Assembly: GCA_026415155.1 (NCBI GenBank)
Contig: JAOAHQ010000002.1
Coordinates: 1 to 64,000 of the forward strand
DNA from: Rhodocyclaceae bacterium
GTDB lineage: Bacteria > Pseudomonadota > Gammaproteobacteria > Burkholderiales > Rhodocyclaceae
Direction: 5' to 3'
DNA: 64,000 nucleotides
Below are positions 41,328 to 51,400 of this stretch, in pieces. Made by a program: the position numbers and the translations under genes. Below the pieces are notes generated by a model, which worked only from the letters and a program-made list of their open reading frames with translations, was not told the origin of the DNA and searched no databases. Position 1 is the stretch's first letter. The number at the start of each line of letters is the position of its first letter.

Positions 41328-43534
41328 TAGCCGTTGTTCTCGGCCTTGACGAGGCCGTGGATGTCGGTCTCGAAGCCCGGGAAGCGGGCGTTGAAGTCGC
41401 GCGCGAACTTGAGATAGCGCACGATCGTCGCGTTGAAGCGCTCGCCGGGGATCAAGAGCGGGATGCCAGGCGGATAGGGGGTGAGCAAGACGGCCGTGAT
41501 GCGTCCGTCAAGCGCGTCGATCGGCACGCGCTCGATCTCGCGGTGCGCCATCTTGGCAAAGGCATCGGCCGGCCGCATCGCCGGCACGAGGTCGGACAGA
41601 TACATCTCGGTGGTGAGCCGCGCCACGTCGTTGGCCTTATAGACCTCGTGGATCTGCGTGCAAAGCTCCTTCAAGCCGACGCGTTCATAGCGCGGATACT
41701 TGGCGATGAACTCGGGCAGCACCTTCCATAGCGGCTGATTCTTGTCGTAATCGTCCTTGAACTGCTGAAGCGCGGTCACCAGCGTGTTCCAGCGGCCCTT
41801 GGTGATGCCGATCGTGAACATGATGAAGAAGCTGTAGAGGCCGCACTTTTCGACGATGACGCCGTGTTCGGCGAGATACTTGGTGACGATCGCCGCCGGG
41901 ATGCCGAACTCGTCGGAGAACTCGCCATCGACGTCGAGCCCGGGCGTGATGACAGTGGCCTTGATCGGATCGAGCAGGTTGAAGCCCTCGGCCAGGTCAC
42001 CGAAGCCATGCCAGCGGTGGCCGGCCTTGAGCATCCACGCCTCGCGCGCCTCGATCCCTTCCTCGGAGAGGTCGTCCGGCCCCCAGACCTTGAACCACCA
42101 GTCCGCCCCCCATTCTTCATCGACCTTGCGCATGGCGCGGCGAAAATCGAGCGCCTCCATGATCGATTCCTCGACGAGCGCCGTGCCGCCGGGCTCTTCC
42201 ATCATCGCCGCGGCGACGTCGCAAGAGGCGATGATCGCGTATTGCGGCGAGGTCGAGGTGTGCATCAGATACGCCTCGTTGAAGACGTCGCGGTCGAGCT
42301 TGTGGTTCTCGGCCTCCTGGACGAGGATTTGCGAGGCCTGCGAGAGGCCTGCCAGGAGCTTGTGGGTGGACTGCGTGGCGAACACCATCGATTCCTTGCA
42401 GCGCGGCCGGTCGGCGCCGATGGCGTGGTAGTCGCCATAGAAGTCGTGGAAGGCGGCGTGCGGCAGCCAGGCCTCGTCGAAGTGCAGCGTGTCGATCTTG
42501 CCATCGAGCATCTGCTTGATGTCCTCGACGTTGTAGAGCACGCCGTCATAGGTGCTCTGCGTGATCGTCAATACTCGCGGCTTGGCCGTCTTGTCGGTGA
42601 TGAAGGGGTTGGCATCGATCTTCTTCTGGATGTTCTCCCAGCGGAACTCGTCCTTCGGGATCGGGCCGATGATGCCGTAGTTGTTGCGCGTCGGCATCAG
42701 GAAGACCGGCACGGCACCGGTCATCATGATCGCATGGAGGATCGACTTGTGGCAGTTGCGATCGACGACGACGATGTCGCCGGGCGCGACGGTCGAATGC
42801 CAGACGATCTTGTTCGAGGTCGAGGTGCCGTTGGTGACGAAGAAGAGATGATCGGCATTGAAGATGCGCGCCGCGTTCCTTTCCGAGGCCGCCACCGGCC
42901 CGGTGTGGTCGAGCAATTGGCCGAGCTCTTCGACGGCGTTACAGACGTCGGCGCGCAGCATGTTCTCGCCGAAGAACTGGTGGAACATCTGGCCCACCGG
43001 GCTTTTCAGGAAAGCGACACCGCCCGAGTGGCCGGGGCAGTGCCAGGAATAGGAGCCATCGGCGGCGTAATGGGTCAGCGCGCGGAAGAAGGGCGGCGGC
43101 AAGCTATCGAGATAGGCGCGCGCCTCGCGCACCACATGGCGGGCGATGAACTCGGGCGTATCCTCGTGCATGTGGATGAAGCCGTGCAGTTCGCGCAGCA
43201 CGTCGTTCGGGATATGGCGCGAGGTGCGCGTCTCGCCGTGCAGGAAGATCGGAATATCGGCGTTGCGCCAGCGGATTTCCGAGACGAAGGCCCGTAGCTC
43301 GGCGAGGGTGGCCTCCTCGTCGTGGGCGAGCTCCTCGTCATCGACCGAGAGGATGAAGGCCGAAGCTCGGCTTTGCTGCTGCGCGAAGGAGCTCATGTCG
43401 CCGTAGCTCGTCACGCCGAGCACGTCCATGCCCTCCTTCTCGATGGCCGCGGCGAGCGCCCGGATGCCCAGCCCCGAGGCATTCTCGGAGCGGAAGTCCT
43501 CGTCGATGATGATGATCGGAAAATGGAATCGCAT
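41303..43534 (-). CDS. Orn/Lys/Arg decarboxylase (group III PLP enzyme)
   Basis: A 743-residue inducible-type decarboxylase related to AdiA, LdcC and SpeC. An N-terminal response-regulator-like wing domain (FPIIIIDEDFRSENASGLGIRALAAAIE in parts) precedes the PLP core. The PLP lysine is in ATQSTHKLLAGLSQAS (near residue 390), with WHCPGHSGGVAFL upstream and LHFDEAWLPHAAFH before it. Substrate (arginine, lysine or ornithine) cannot be fixed from sequence. Products would be agmatine, cadaverine or putrescine. Confidence 0.92.
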   Translation of the reverse strand: MRFHFPIIIIDEDFRSENASGLGIRALAAAIEKEGMDVLGVTSYGDMSSFAQQQSRASAFILSVDDEELAHDEEATLAELRAFVSEIRWRNADIPIFLHGETRTSRHIPNDVLRELHGFIHMHEDTPEFIARHVVREARAYLDSLPPPFFRALTHYAADGSYSWHCPGHSGGVAFLKSPVGQMFHQFFGENMLRADVCNAVEELGQLLDHTGPVAASERNAARIFNADHLFFVTNGTSTSNKIVWHSTVAPGDIVVVDRNCHKSILHAIMMTGAVPVFLMPTRNNYGIIGPIPKDEFRWENIQKKIDANPFITDKTAKPRVLTITQSTYDGVLYNVEDIKQMLDGKIDTLHFDEAWLPHAAFHDFYGDYHAIGADRPRCKESMVFATQSTHKLLAGLSQASQILVQEAENHKLDRDVFNEAYLMHTSTSPQYAIIASCDVAAAMMEEPGGTALVEESIMEALDFRRAMRKVDEEWGADWWFKVWGPDDLSEEGIEAREAWMLKAGHRWHGFGDLAEGFNLLDPIKATVITPGLDVDGEFSDEFGIPAAIVTKYLAEHGVIVEKCGLYSFFIMFTIGITKGRWNTLVTALQQFKDDYDKNQPLWKVLPEFIAKYPRYERVGLKELCTQIHEVYKANDVARLTTEMYLSDLVPAMRPADAFAKMAHREIERVPIDALDGRITAVLLTPYPPGIPLLIPGERFNATIVRYLKFARDFNARFPGFETDIHGLVKAENNGYYVDCVRT

Positions 43535-43615
43535 GGTGGCACTCCTCGAAGTGCAGCGGGCCGCCTGAACGCGTCGCGATGGTTGAGAGAGGGAAGAGGG
43601 CCTAGCCGCTAGGCG

Positions 43616-44185
43616 TCAAATCTTGGGCGGCGTGACGCCGGTCTGGCCCTGATACTTGCCGCCGCGGTCCTTGTAGGAGGTCTCGCAGACCTCGTCGGCC
43701 TCGAAAAAGATCACCTGGGCGACGCCCTCGTTGGCGTAGATCTTGGCTGGCAGCGGCGTGGTGTTCGAGAATTCGAGCGTCACATGGCCTTCCCATTCGG
43801 GCTCGAAAGGCGTCACATTGACGATGATGCCGCAGCGCGCATAGGTGCTTTTCCCCAAGCAAATCGTGAGCACGCTGCGCGGGATGCGGAAATACTCGAT
43901 GGTGCGCGCGAGCGCAAAGGAGTTGGGCGGGATCACGCAGTAACCTTTGCCCGCGACTTCGACGAAGGAGTTCGGATCGAAGGCCTTCGGATCGACGATG
44001 GTCGAGTTGATGTTGGTGAAGACGCGGAATTCGTCGGCGCAGCGGATGTCGTAGCCATAGCTCGAGGTGCCAAAGGAGACGATCTTCTGGCCAGCGACCT
44101 CGCGCACGAGCTCGGGCACGAACGGTTCGATCATGCCATGCTCCAGCGCCATGCGGCGTATCCACTTGTCCGACTTGATGCCCAT
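43616..44185 (-). CDS. dcd: dCTP deaminase
   Basis: A 189-residue enzyme converting dCTP to dUTP, feeding dUMP to thy[58 protein letters not shown] (catalytic Glu/Ser region) and the C-terminal [17 protein letters not shown] are diagnostic. The ATG at 44185 was chosen; the upstream open frame is a shadow of apbC's tail. Confidence 0.97.
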   Translation of the reverse strand: MGIKSDKWIRRMALEHGMIEPFVPELVREVAGQKIVSFGTSSYGYDIRCADEFRVFTNINSTIVDPKAFDPNSFVEVAGKGYCVIPPNSFALARTIEYFRIPRSVLTICLGKSTYARCGIIVNVTPFEPEWEGHVTLEFSNTTPLPAKIYANEGVAQVIFFEADEVCETSYKDRGGKYQGQTGVTPPKI

Positions 44186-44202
44186 GCGGCGGCTCCCAAA
44201 AG

Positions 44203-44227
44203 ACAACGCCCCCGGCGGGCGGAGGCG
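44203..44227 (-). terminator. Possible terminator after apbC
   Basis: On the minus strand a CGCCTCC / GGGGGCG stem (one mismatch, 7-base loop) is followed by TTGTCTTTT. It lies between the apbC stop and dcd start. Confidence 0.45.
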
Positions 44228-44258
44228 CTGCGAATTAGACCATAAAAGGCGCGGAGTG

Positions 44259-45347
44259 TTACGTGTTTTGCACCACGATGGTCGGGAACTTCGCCGAATG
44301 ATCCTTGGCCATCTCGGCGATCTTGACGCCGATGCGGCGGGCGATGGCGCGGAAGATCTGAGCAGCGCGGCCTTCCGGGTCGGCGACGACCGATGGATGG
44401 CCGGAATCGACCTGCTCGCGGATCTTGATGTCGAGCGGCAAGGCGCCCAGGAACTCGACTTCATAGTCCTCGCACATCTTCTTGCCGCCGCCTTCGCCGA
44501 AGATGTGCTCTTCGTGGCCGCACTTCGAGCAGATGTGGATGCTCATGTTCTCGATGATGCCTAAGATCGGGATGCCGACCTTCTCGAACATCTTGAGGCC
44601 CTTTCTGGCATCGAGCAGCGCAATGTCCTGCGGCGTGGCGACGATCACCGCGCTGGTCACCGGCACCTGCTGGGCGAGCGTGAGCTGCACGTCGCCGGTG
44701 CCAGGCGGCAGATCGACGACGAGGTAATCGAGATCCTGCCAGTTCGTGTCGTTCAAGAGCTGGGTGAGCGCTTGCGTCACCATTGGCCCGCGCCAGACCA
44801 TCGGCGTTTCCGGGTCGATCAAGAAACCGATCGACATTGCCTGCAGGCCATAGGCCTGCATCGGCTGGAGTTTCTTGCCATCGCCCGACTGCGGCTGTTC
44901 GTCGGGGATGCCGAGCATCTGCGGCTGCGAGGGGCCATAGATGTCGGCATCGAGGATGCCGACCTGGGCGCCTTCGGCCGCGAGGGCCAGCGCCAAATTG
45001 ACGGCGGTGGTCGACTTGCCGACGCCCCCCTTGCCCGAGGCGACGGCAATGATGTTCTTGACGCCGGGGATGAGCTTGACGCCCTTTTGCACCGCGTGCG
45101 AGGCGATCTTCTGATAGACGTTGGCCGAGACGTTGCCGAAACCGGCCGCCTTCAAGGCATCGATGACCAGCTTGCGGATCGGCTCGATCTGGCTCTTGGC
45201 GGGGTAGCCGAGCTCGACATCGACCGAGACGTCGTTGCCTGATACCTTGATGTTCTTGGCGCTGCGCGAGCTAATGAGGTCTTTTTGCGTGTTGGGGTCG
45301 ATGACGGTCTTGAGGACGTCCTGGGCGGTCTGTTCGGTAAGCGACAT
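44259..45347 (-). CDS. apbC: Iron-sulfur cluster carrier ApbC (Mrp/NBP35 family)
   Basis: A 362-residue P-loop ATPase that carries Fe-S clusters. An N-terminal DUF59/MIP18-like region (1-90) is followed by the deviant Walker [10 protein letters not shown] (residues 105-113), [14 protein letters not shown], and [16 protein letters not shown]. The cluster cysteines are in [14 protein letters not shown]. The upstream promoter region (45348-45644) holds a MITE 71 bases before the start. Order metG-apbC divergent is common in proteobacteria, here interrupted by ykgJ-like and MITE sequence. Confidence 0.95.
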   Translation of the reverse strand: MSLTEQTAQDVLKTVIDPNTQKDLISSRSAKNIKVSGNDVSVDVELGYPAKSQIEPIRKLVIDALKAAGFGNVSANVYQKIASHAVQKGVKLIPGVKNIIAVASGKGGVGKSTTAVNLALALAAEGAQVGILDADIYGPSQPQMLGIPDEQPQSGDGKKLQPMQAYGLQAMSIGFLIDPETPMVWRGPMVTQALTQLLNDTNWQDLDYLVVDLPPGTGDVQLTLAQQVPVTSAVIVATPQDIALLDARKGLKMFEKVGIPILGIIENMSIHICSKCGHEEHIFGEGGGKKMCEDYEVEFLGALPLDIKIREQVDSGHPSVVADPEGRAAQIFRAIARRIGVKIAEMAKDHSAKFPTIVVQNT

Positions 45348-45418
45348 GGGTCTGAGCCTTTCTCGAAAGTGGCGGCAATTTTACCAAGCCGAAATAAGGG
45401 CGAATTGGCGTGCTTCAA

Positions 45419-45624
45419 CCCAGATTGTCCATTGGAACGCGAGCGGATTGCGCAGGCGAGGGCGAGGCGATGGCGGGCCGCGGGCCTCGCCAGAAGCGGG
45501 GTCTATTGGCGAGGAGCGTGGGCTGGCAGCGCCCGTCCGCAGCCCGCAAGCCGCCGCGTAGGGCGCTGTCAAGGCGGTTTCGCCTCATCTTCGCTCGCAA
45601 GCCCGGTCTAATGGACAATCTGGG
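45419..45624 (-). mobile_element. 206-bp MITE-like element, copy 5 (diverged)
   Basis: Perfect CCCAGATTGTCCATT / AATGGACAATCTGGG ends and a perfect 5-bp duplication TTCAA (45414-45418 and 45625-45629). The interior is strongly diverged from the other four, yet the total length is exactly 206 and the ALRGG...SPSPA...ARVPMDNLG frame stays open. Confidence 0.92.
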
Positions 45625-45644
45625 TTCAAGCGACAATAGGCGCC

Positions 45645-45890
45645 ATGAACGTTTCCTTTGCCTGCCGTCCCGGCTGCGGCGCCTGCTGCATCGCCCCCTC
45701 GATTTCGAGCCTCGCCAAGCCGGCCGGCGTGCCCTGCCGTCTGTTGAGCGCCGACTTTCGCTGCACGATCTACGGCCGGCCCGAGCGCCCGGCCTGTTGC
45801 AGCGGGCTTAGGCCCTCGCCGGAGATGTGTGGAACAAGCCGCGAGGAGGCGCTTGGCATTCTCGCCGCGCTCGAAGAGGCTACCCGCTAA
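45645..45890 (+). CDS. YkgJ-family cysteine cluster protein
   Basis: An 81-residue protein with eight cysteines in the YkgJ/CxxCxxCC pattern ([31 protein letters not shown]). The family likely binds zinc or an Fe-S cluster; no function is established. [18 protein letters not shown] and [15 protein letters not shown] are typical of a short betaproteobacterial form. It starts 20 bases after the MITE, so its native promoter may be displaced. The LLSADF segment partly resembles the dispersed repeat (45736-45759), probably by chance. Confidence 0.88.
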   Translation: MNVSFACRPGCGACCIAPSISSLAKPAGVPCRLLSADFRCTIYGRPERPACCSGLRPSPEMCGTSREEALGILAALEEATR

Positions 45891-45921
45891 AATCGCCATT
45901 CTGATTCCAAGGGTTCCTGTC

Positions 45922-48030
45922 ATGTCCGCGCGCAAGATCCTCGTCACCTCCGCCCTGCCGTATGCCAACGGCGCGATCCACCTCGGCCACCTCGTCGAGT
46001 ACATCCAGACCGACATCTGGGTGCGCTTCCAGAAGCTGCGCGGGCAGGAGTGCTGGTATGTCTGCGCCGACGATACGCATGGCACGCCGATCATGCTGCG
46101 CGCCGAGCAGGAAGGCATCACGCCCGAGGCGCTCATCGCCCGCGTGCATGGTGAGCACTTACGCGACTTCACGGGCTTTCACATCGCCTTCGACAACTAT
46201 TACACGACGCATTCCGACGAGACGCGCTTTTATTCCGAAGACATTTACCGCAAGCTCAAGGCGGCGGGTCTCATCGAGGTGCGCGCGATCGAACAGTTCT
46301 ACGACCCGGTCAAAGAGATGTTCCTGCCGGATCGCTTCATCAAGGGCGAGTGTCCGAAGTGCGGCGCGAAGGATCAGTATGGCGACAGTTGCGAAGCCTG
46401 CGGCGCCGCCTACGCGCCGACCGAGCTCAAGAACCCGTATTCGGCGGTCTCGGGCGCCCAGCCTGTTCTGAAAAGTTCCGACCACTACTTCTTCAAGCTC
46501 TCCGACCCGCGCTGCCAGCAGTTCTTGCGTGAATGGACGCGGCAAGGCAGCCTGCAGCCCGAGGCCGCCAACAAGCTTGCCGAGTGGCTCGGCGAGGAAG
46601 GCGAGCATAGGCTCACCGACTGGGACATCTCGCGCGATGCGCCTTACTTCGGTTTCGAGATTCCCGATGCGCCGGGCAAGTATTTCTACGTCTGGCTCGA
46701 TGCGCCGATCGGCTACATGGGCTCATTCAAGAACCTCTGCGCCAAGCAGGGGCTCGACTTCGACGAGTACTGGAAGCCTGATTCCCAGGCCGAGCTCTAT
46801 CACTTCATCGGCAAGGACATTCTCTATTTCCACGCGCTGTTTTGGCCCGCCGAGCTCAAGTTCGCCGGCTATCGCACGCCGACCAACGTCTTCGCGCACG
46901 GCTTTCTCACCGTCGATGGCGCGAAGATGAGCAAGAGCCGCGGCACCTTCATCACGGCCGAGAGCTATCTCAAGCAAGGCTTGAACCCCGAGTGGCTGCG
47001 CTATTACTTCGCCGCGAAGTTGAACGGCACGATGGAGGACATCGACCTCAATCTCGAGGACTTTGTCGCGCGCGTCAATAGCGATCTCGTCGGCAAATAC
47101 ATCAACATCGCGAGCCGCGCGGCCGGCTTCATCACCAAGCGCTTCGGCGGGAAGCTGCTCGCCATGCCGCTGGCCGAAAAATTCGCCAGCGTGCTGCCGG
47201 GGCTCAGCGAGGCCGCGGAGGAGATCGCCGCGCACTACGAGGCGCGCGACTTTGCACGCGCGATGCGCAAGATCATGGCGCTCGCCGACCAGGTCAATCA
47301 ATACGTCGACTTGCATAAGCCTTGGGAGCTCGCGAAACAAGCGGGCCGCGACGCGGAGCTGCACGAAGTCTCTTCGATCCTCATCAACGCGTTTCGCCTG
47401 CTGACGATCTATCTCAAGCCCGTGCTGCCCAAGCTCGCGCAGCGCGCCGAAGAGTTCCTAAACGTCGCGCCGCTCCATTGGCGGGATGCGGCACACCTCT
47501 TGCCGCCGGCGCATGCGATCAACGCCTACGAGCACCTGATGACGCGCATCGAGATGAAGCAGATCGAGGCCTTGCTCGCCGCCAACAAGGAATCGTTGGC
47601 GCCCGGGGCCGTGCCGCCAGCGCCGACTTCCGATCCGCAATCGCCTCAGCGCCATGCCGAACGTCAGCAAAACAGCGAGTACAAGCTGCACAACCAGATC
47701 ACGATCGACGAGTTCGCCAAGGTCGATTTGCGCATCGCGCGCATCGTGGATGCCGCCCACGTCGAAGGCGCCGAAAAGCTCATCATGCTCACGCTCGATC
47801 TCGGCCCCTTGGGCACGCGTCAAGTGTTCGCCGGCATCAAGTCGGCCTATGACCCGGCCACCCTCGTCGGCCGGCTCACCGTGATGGTCGCGAATCTCGC
47901 GCCGCGCAAGATGAAGTTCGGCGTCTCTGAGGGCATGGTGCTCGCCGCCTCCGACCCCGAAGGCAAGACGGCTGGCCTTTATCTTCTCTCACCCGACGCC
48001 GGCGCGACGCCTGGCATGCAGGTCAAATAA
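45922..48030 (+). CDS. metG: Methionyl-tRNA synthetase
   Basis: A 702-residue class I synthetase. The HIGH motif is HLGH ([21 protein letters not shown] in parts), zinc cysteines CPKC and CEAC, and the KMSKS loop AKMSKSRG. The C-terminal EMAPII-like tRNA-binding domain begins near residue 590 ([17 protein letters not shown]). The linker AVPPAPTSD just before it comes from a dispersed-repeat copy. The ATG at 45922 gives the normal N-terminus; an earlier in-frame start at 45829 is rejected. Confidence 0.97.
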   Translation: MSARKILVTSALPYANGAIHLGHLVEYIQTDIWVRFQKLRGQECWYVCADDTHGTPIMLRAEQEGITPEALIARVHGEHLRDFTGFHIAFDNYYTTHSDETRFYSEDIYRKLKAAGLIEVRAIEQFYDPVKEMFLPDRFIKGECPKCGAKDQYGDSCEACGAAYAPTELKNPYSAVSGAQPVLKSSDHYFFKLSDPRCQQFLREWTRQGSLQPEAANKLAEWLGEEGEHRLTDWDISRDAPYFGFEIPDAPGKYFYVWLDAPIGYMGSFKNLCAKQGLDFDEYWKPDSQAELYHFIGKDILYFHALFWPAELKFAGYRTPTNVFAHGFLTVDGAKMSKSRGTFITAESYLKQGLNPEWLRYYFAAKLNGTMEDIDLNLEDFVARVNSDLVGKYINIASRAAGFITKRFGGKLLAMPLAEKFASVLPGLSEAAEEIAAHYEARDFARAMRKIMALADQVNQYVDLHKPWELAKQAGRDAELHEVSSILINAFRLLTIYLKPVLPKLAQRAEEFLNVAPLHWRDAAHLLPPAHAINAYEHLMTRIEMKQIEALLAANKESLAPGAVPPAPTSDPQSPQRHAERQQNSEYKLHNQITIDEFAKVDLRIARIVDAAHVEGAEKLIMLTLDLGPLGTRQVFAGIKSAYDPATLVGRLTVMVANLAPRKMKFGVSEGMVLAASDPEGKTAGLYLLSPDAGATPGMQVK
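47608..47631 (-). repeat. 24-bp dispersed repeat, copy n, in the metG linker
   Basis: GCCGTGCCGCCAGCGCC then GACTTCC, in frame as AVPPAPTS between the anticodon-binding and EMAPII-like domains. Confidence 0.75.
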
Positions 48031-48067
48031 TGGCCTCCCACGCTCGCAAACCCGGCTCGCTGCCCCC

Positions 48068-48112
48068 CACAGGGGGGCGTATGCCTCCTTGGGGCGGCCC
48101 GGCGGAGGCATA
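48068..48112. repeat. Two adjacent hairpins in the metG-acyP gap
   Basis: CCCCCC-aca-GGGGGG is followed by ATGCCTCC ... GGAGGCAT. No T-run follows, so these look like REP-type palindromes or mRNA-stabilising structures rather than a terminator. Confidence 0.5.
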
Positions 48113-48114
48113 GG

Positions 48115-48387
48115 ATGGAAGTGCGCCATCTCGTCATCACGGGTCGTGTGCAAGGCGTGGCTTACCGCGCCAGCATGGTGCGCGAAGCGAAGCGGCTCGG
48201 GGTGACCGGCTGGGTGAGGAACCGCAGTGACGGCAGCGTCGAGGCGATGGTGGCCGGCACGCCGGAGCAGATCGCGGCGATCCTCAACTGGGCGCGGCGC
48301 GGGCCGCCTGCCGCGCACGTCGATCACGTCGCCGTCGAGCTGGGCGAGGGCGAGTTTGCCGACTTCGAGCAGCGCGCCACCGTCTGA
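48115..48387 (+). CDS. acyP: Acylphosphatase
   Basis: A 90-residue enzyme hydrolysing acyl phosphates. The catalytic Arg is in GRVQGVAYRASM and the Asn in VTGWVRNRSDGSVEAMVAG; the rest follows the ferredoxin-like fold of the family. Its TGA stop is part of a dispersed repeat. Convergent with dnaE. Confidence 0.95.
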   Translation: MEVRHLVITGRVQGVAYRASMVREAKRLGVTGWVRNRSDGSVEAMVAGTPEQIAAILNWARRGPPAAHVDHVAVELGEGEFADFEQRATV

Positions 48388-48409
48388 AACTCGGCGCTGG
48401 CAAGACGGC
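48386..48409 (+). repeat. 24-bp dispersed repeat, copy o, at acyP stop
   Basis: TGAAACTCGGCGCTGGC then AAGACGGC; TGA is the acyP stop codon. Confidence 0.85.
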
Positions 48410-48443
48410 ATCTGCCGAATCGCACCCAACGTGGGCACGGGCA

Positions 48444-51400
48444 TCAGCCGTAACCGATCACAACGTTCTCGGGCTTGAGCCAGTCGGCGAGTGCGGTGAG
48501 GAGGCCGTCTTCGAGCCGCACGCGCCAGGCTTCCGGCAGCACGAGTTCTGCTTCGGCCAGCGCGTTGCGATAGCGGATGCGCACGGGGCAGGCATGCTCC
48601 GAGGCGCGATAAGGGGAAAGGAGTGCTTTGAGCCGGCTTGCGGTGTCGTGCCCTAGCGCACCAGCAAGAGAGAGTCGTAGCTCGCGCGCGAAGCGCCCGC
48701 GCGCTTCGGCAAGGGTCAGGAGCTTGTCCGCCGCCACGCGCCATGAGCCGCTGTAGTCGTCGCGGCTCACCTTGCCTTCGACGACGAGCAGCTCGTCCTC
48801 GCGGATCTTGGCGCGTTCGGCTTCCCAGAGTTCGTTGAAGACCGAGACTTCGAGCTGGGCGGTGGCATCGTCGAGCTGCACGATGGCCATCTTGCCGCGC
48901 CGCGTCATCTGCGTGCGCACGCCTGTCACGATGCCGGCGATGAGCTGCGGCTCCCGCTCGGCCGAAAGTTCGGCGAGCCGCCGCCGCACGAAGGCCTTGA
49001 GCTCGCCAGCATAGGCCGAGTAAGGGTGGCCGGAGAGGAAGAAGCCCAAGGCCTGCTTTTCATTCATGAGCCGCTCGCGCTCGCTCCAGCGCGGCACTTC
49101 GACGTAATGGGCCGCGGCGCGCGCCGGTTCGTCGGGAAGATCGAAGAGGCCGCCTTGATGGGCGTTCTTCTCGGCCTGCTCGGCGGCTTCGAGGGCGCGG
49201 CCCACCGAGGCGAGGAGCTTGGCGCGGTGATCATCGAGCGAATCGAAGGCCCCGGCGCGGATCAAGGCCTCGATGACGCGGCGATTGACGGTGCGCCGGT
49301 CGATGCGCCGGCAGAAGTCAAAGAGATCGGCGAAGGGCCCCGTCTCGCGGGCCTTGAGGATCGCGCCGAGCGCGGATTCGCCGGTGCCCTTGATGGCGCC
49401 CAAGCCATAGCGGATCGTCTTGGCATCGACGGGTGTGAAGCGCACCAGCCCCGTGTTGATGTCGGGCGGCAGGAATGCGATGCCGTTCTCTTTGGCGTCG
49501 TTGAAGAAGAATTGCACCTTGTCGGTGTCGGCCATTTCCGACGAGAGTGTGGCCGCCATGAAGGCGGCCGGATGGTGGCACTTCAACCAGGCGGTCTGAT
49601 AGGCGACGAGGGAATAGGCGGCGGCGTGCGACTTGTTGAAGCCATAGCCGGCGAACTTCTCCATCGTGTCGAAGATCTCGTTGGCCTTGGCTTCGTCGAT
49701 ACCGTTTTCCACTGCGCCCTTGACGAAGATTTCGCGCTGCTTGGCCATCTCCTCGGGCTTTTTCTTGCCCATCGCGCGGCGCAGCAGATCGGCGCCGCCC
49801 AGGGTGTAATTGGCGATCACCTGGGCGGACTGCATGACCTGTTCCTGATAGACCATGATGCCGTAGGTGGGCTTCAACACCTTTTCGAGCAGCGGATGCG
49901 GATAGACGACGCGCTCGCGGCCATGCTTGCGGTTGATGAAGTTCGGGATGAAGTCCATCGGGCCGGGGCGGTAGAGCGCGTTCAAGGCAATGAGGTCTTC
50001 GAGGCAGTCGGGGCGCGCCTGCAGAAGCGTATCCTTCATGCCGCGCGATTCGAACTGGAACACCGCCGTGGTGTTGGCGGTCTTGAAGATCTTGTCGTAG
50101 GTCTCTTTGTCGTCGAGCGGCAAATCCTCGAGCCTCACCTCGATGCCTTCGATTTCCTTCACGAAGCGCACCGCCTCGGCGAGGATCGTCAAGGTGCGCA
50201 GGCCCAGGAAATCGAACTTGACGAGGCCGATTTTCTCGACGTCGTCCTTGTCGAACTGGCTCACCGTCGCGCCGCCGTCGGCGGCATAAAGCGGGCAGAA
50301 ATCGGTGAGCTTGCCCGGCGCGATCAAGACGCCGCCGGCATGCATGCCGACGTTGCGCGTTAAGCCCTCGAGCTTCTCGGCGAGGCTCCACAGCTCGCGC
50401 AAGCCTTCTTCTTGCGCCAGGCGTTCATCGATGGCCGGCTCCTGCTCGCGCGCCTTGGCGAGCGTGATGCCGAGCTCATTGGGGATCAGCTTGGCGAACT
50501 GGTCGACGAAGTTGAAGGGCAAATCGAGCACGCGGCCGACATCGCGCACGACGGCCTTTGCCGCCATCGTGCCGAAGGTGGCGATCTGGCTCACCGCATG
50601 CTGGCCGTATTTGCGGCGCACGTAGTCGATGACCTTGTCGCGCCCCTCTTGGCAGAAGTCGATGTCGAAATCGGGCATCGAGACGCGCTCGGGGTTCAAG
50701 AAGCGCTCGAAGAGGAGCTCATAGCGCAAGGGATCGAGATCGGTGATGCCCAAGGCGTAGGCGACGAGCGAGCCTGCGCCCGAGCCGCGCCCGGGCCCGA
50801 CCGGCACGCCATTGTGCTTGCCCCAGTTGATGAAGTCGGCGACGATCAAAAAGTAGCCGGCAAAGCCCATCTTGATGATCGTGCCGATCTCGAATTCGAG
50901 CCGCGCGAGGTAACGCGGCCGCTGCGCTTCGCGCTCGGCGGCGTCGGGGTAGAGATGAGCAAGCCGCTTTTCGAGGCCGGCACGCGCGAGCTCCCCGAGG
51001 TATTCATCGATCGTCACGCCCGGCGGCGTCGGAAAGTCGGGCAGGCGGCTCTTGCCGAGCTCGATCGTGAGATTACAGCGCCGCGCGATCTCGACCGAGT
51101 TGGCGAGCGCCTCGGGCAGATCGGCGAAGAGATTCGCCATCTCGTCCTGCGTCTTGAAATACTGCGCCTCGGTGAAGAGCCGCGGGCGGCGGCGGTCGCC
51201 CATCACCCAGCCCTCGGCGATGCACACACGCGCCTCGTGGGCGCGGAAGTCTTCAGGCGCGAGGAACTGCACCGGATGGGTCGCCACGACGGGAAGCGCA
51301 AGCTCGTGCGCGAGCGCCAGCGTCGCCGCGATCAAGCGCTCGTCGGGCGCATGATCGGCGCGGCCGGTGGGCCGCTGCACTTCGAGATAGAAATTGCCCG

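Noticed and set aside
41864-43297. 477-codon open frame opposite the Orn/Lys/Arg decarboxylase
   Set aside because: Antisense shadow; the minus-strand product has the complete PLP-enzyme motif set.
45736-45759. Dispersed-repeat copy inside the ykgJ-like gene
   Set aside because: Four central mismatches, and the host protein has its normal length here, so chance similarity is as likely as an insertion.
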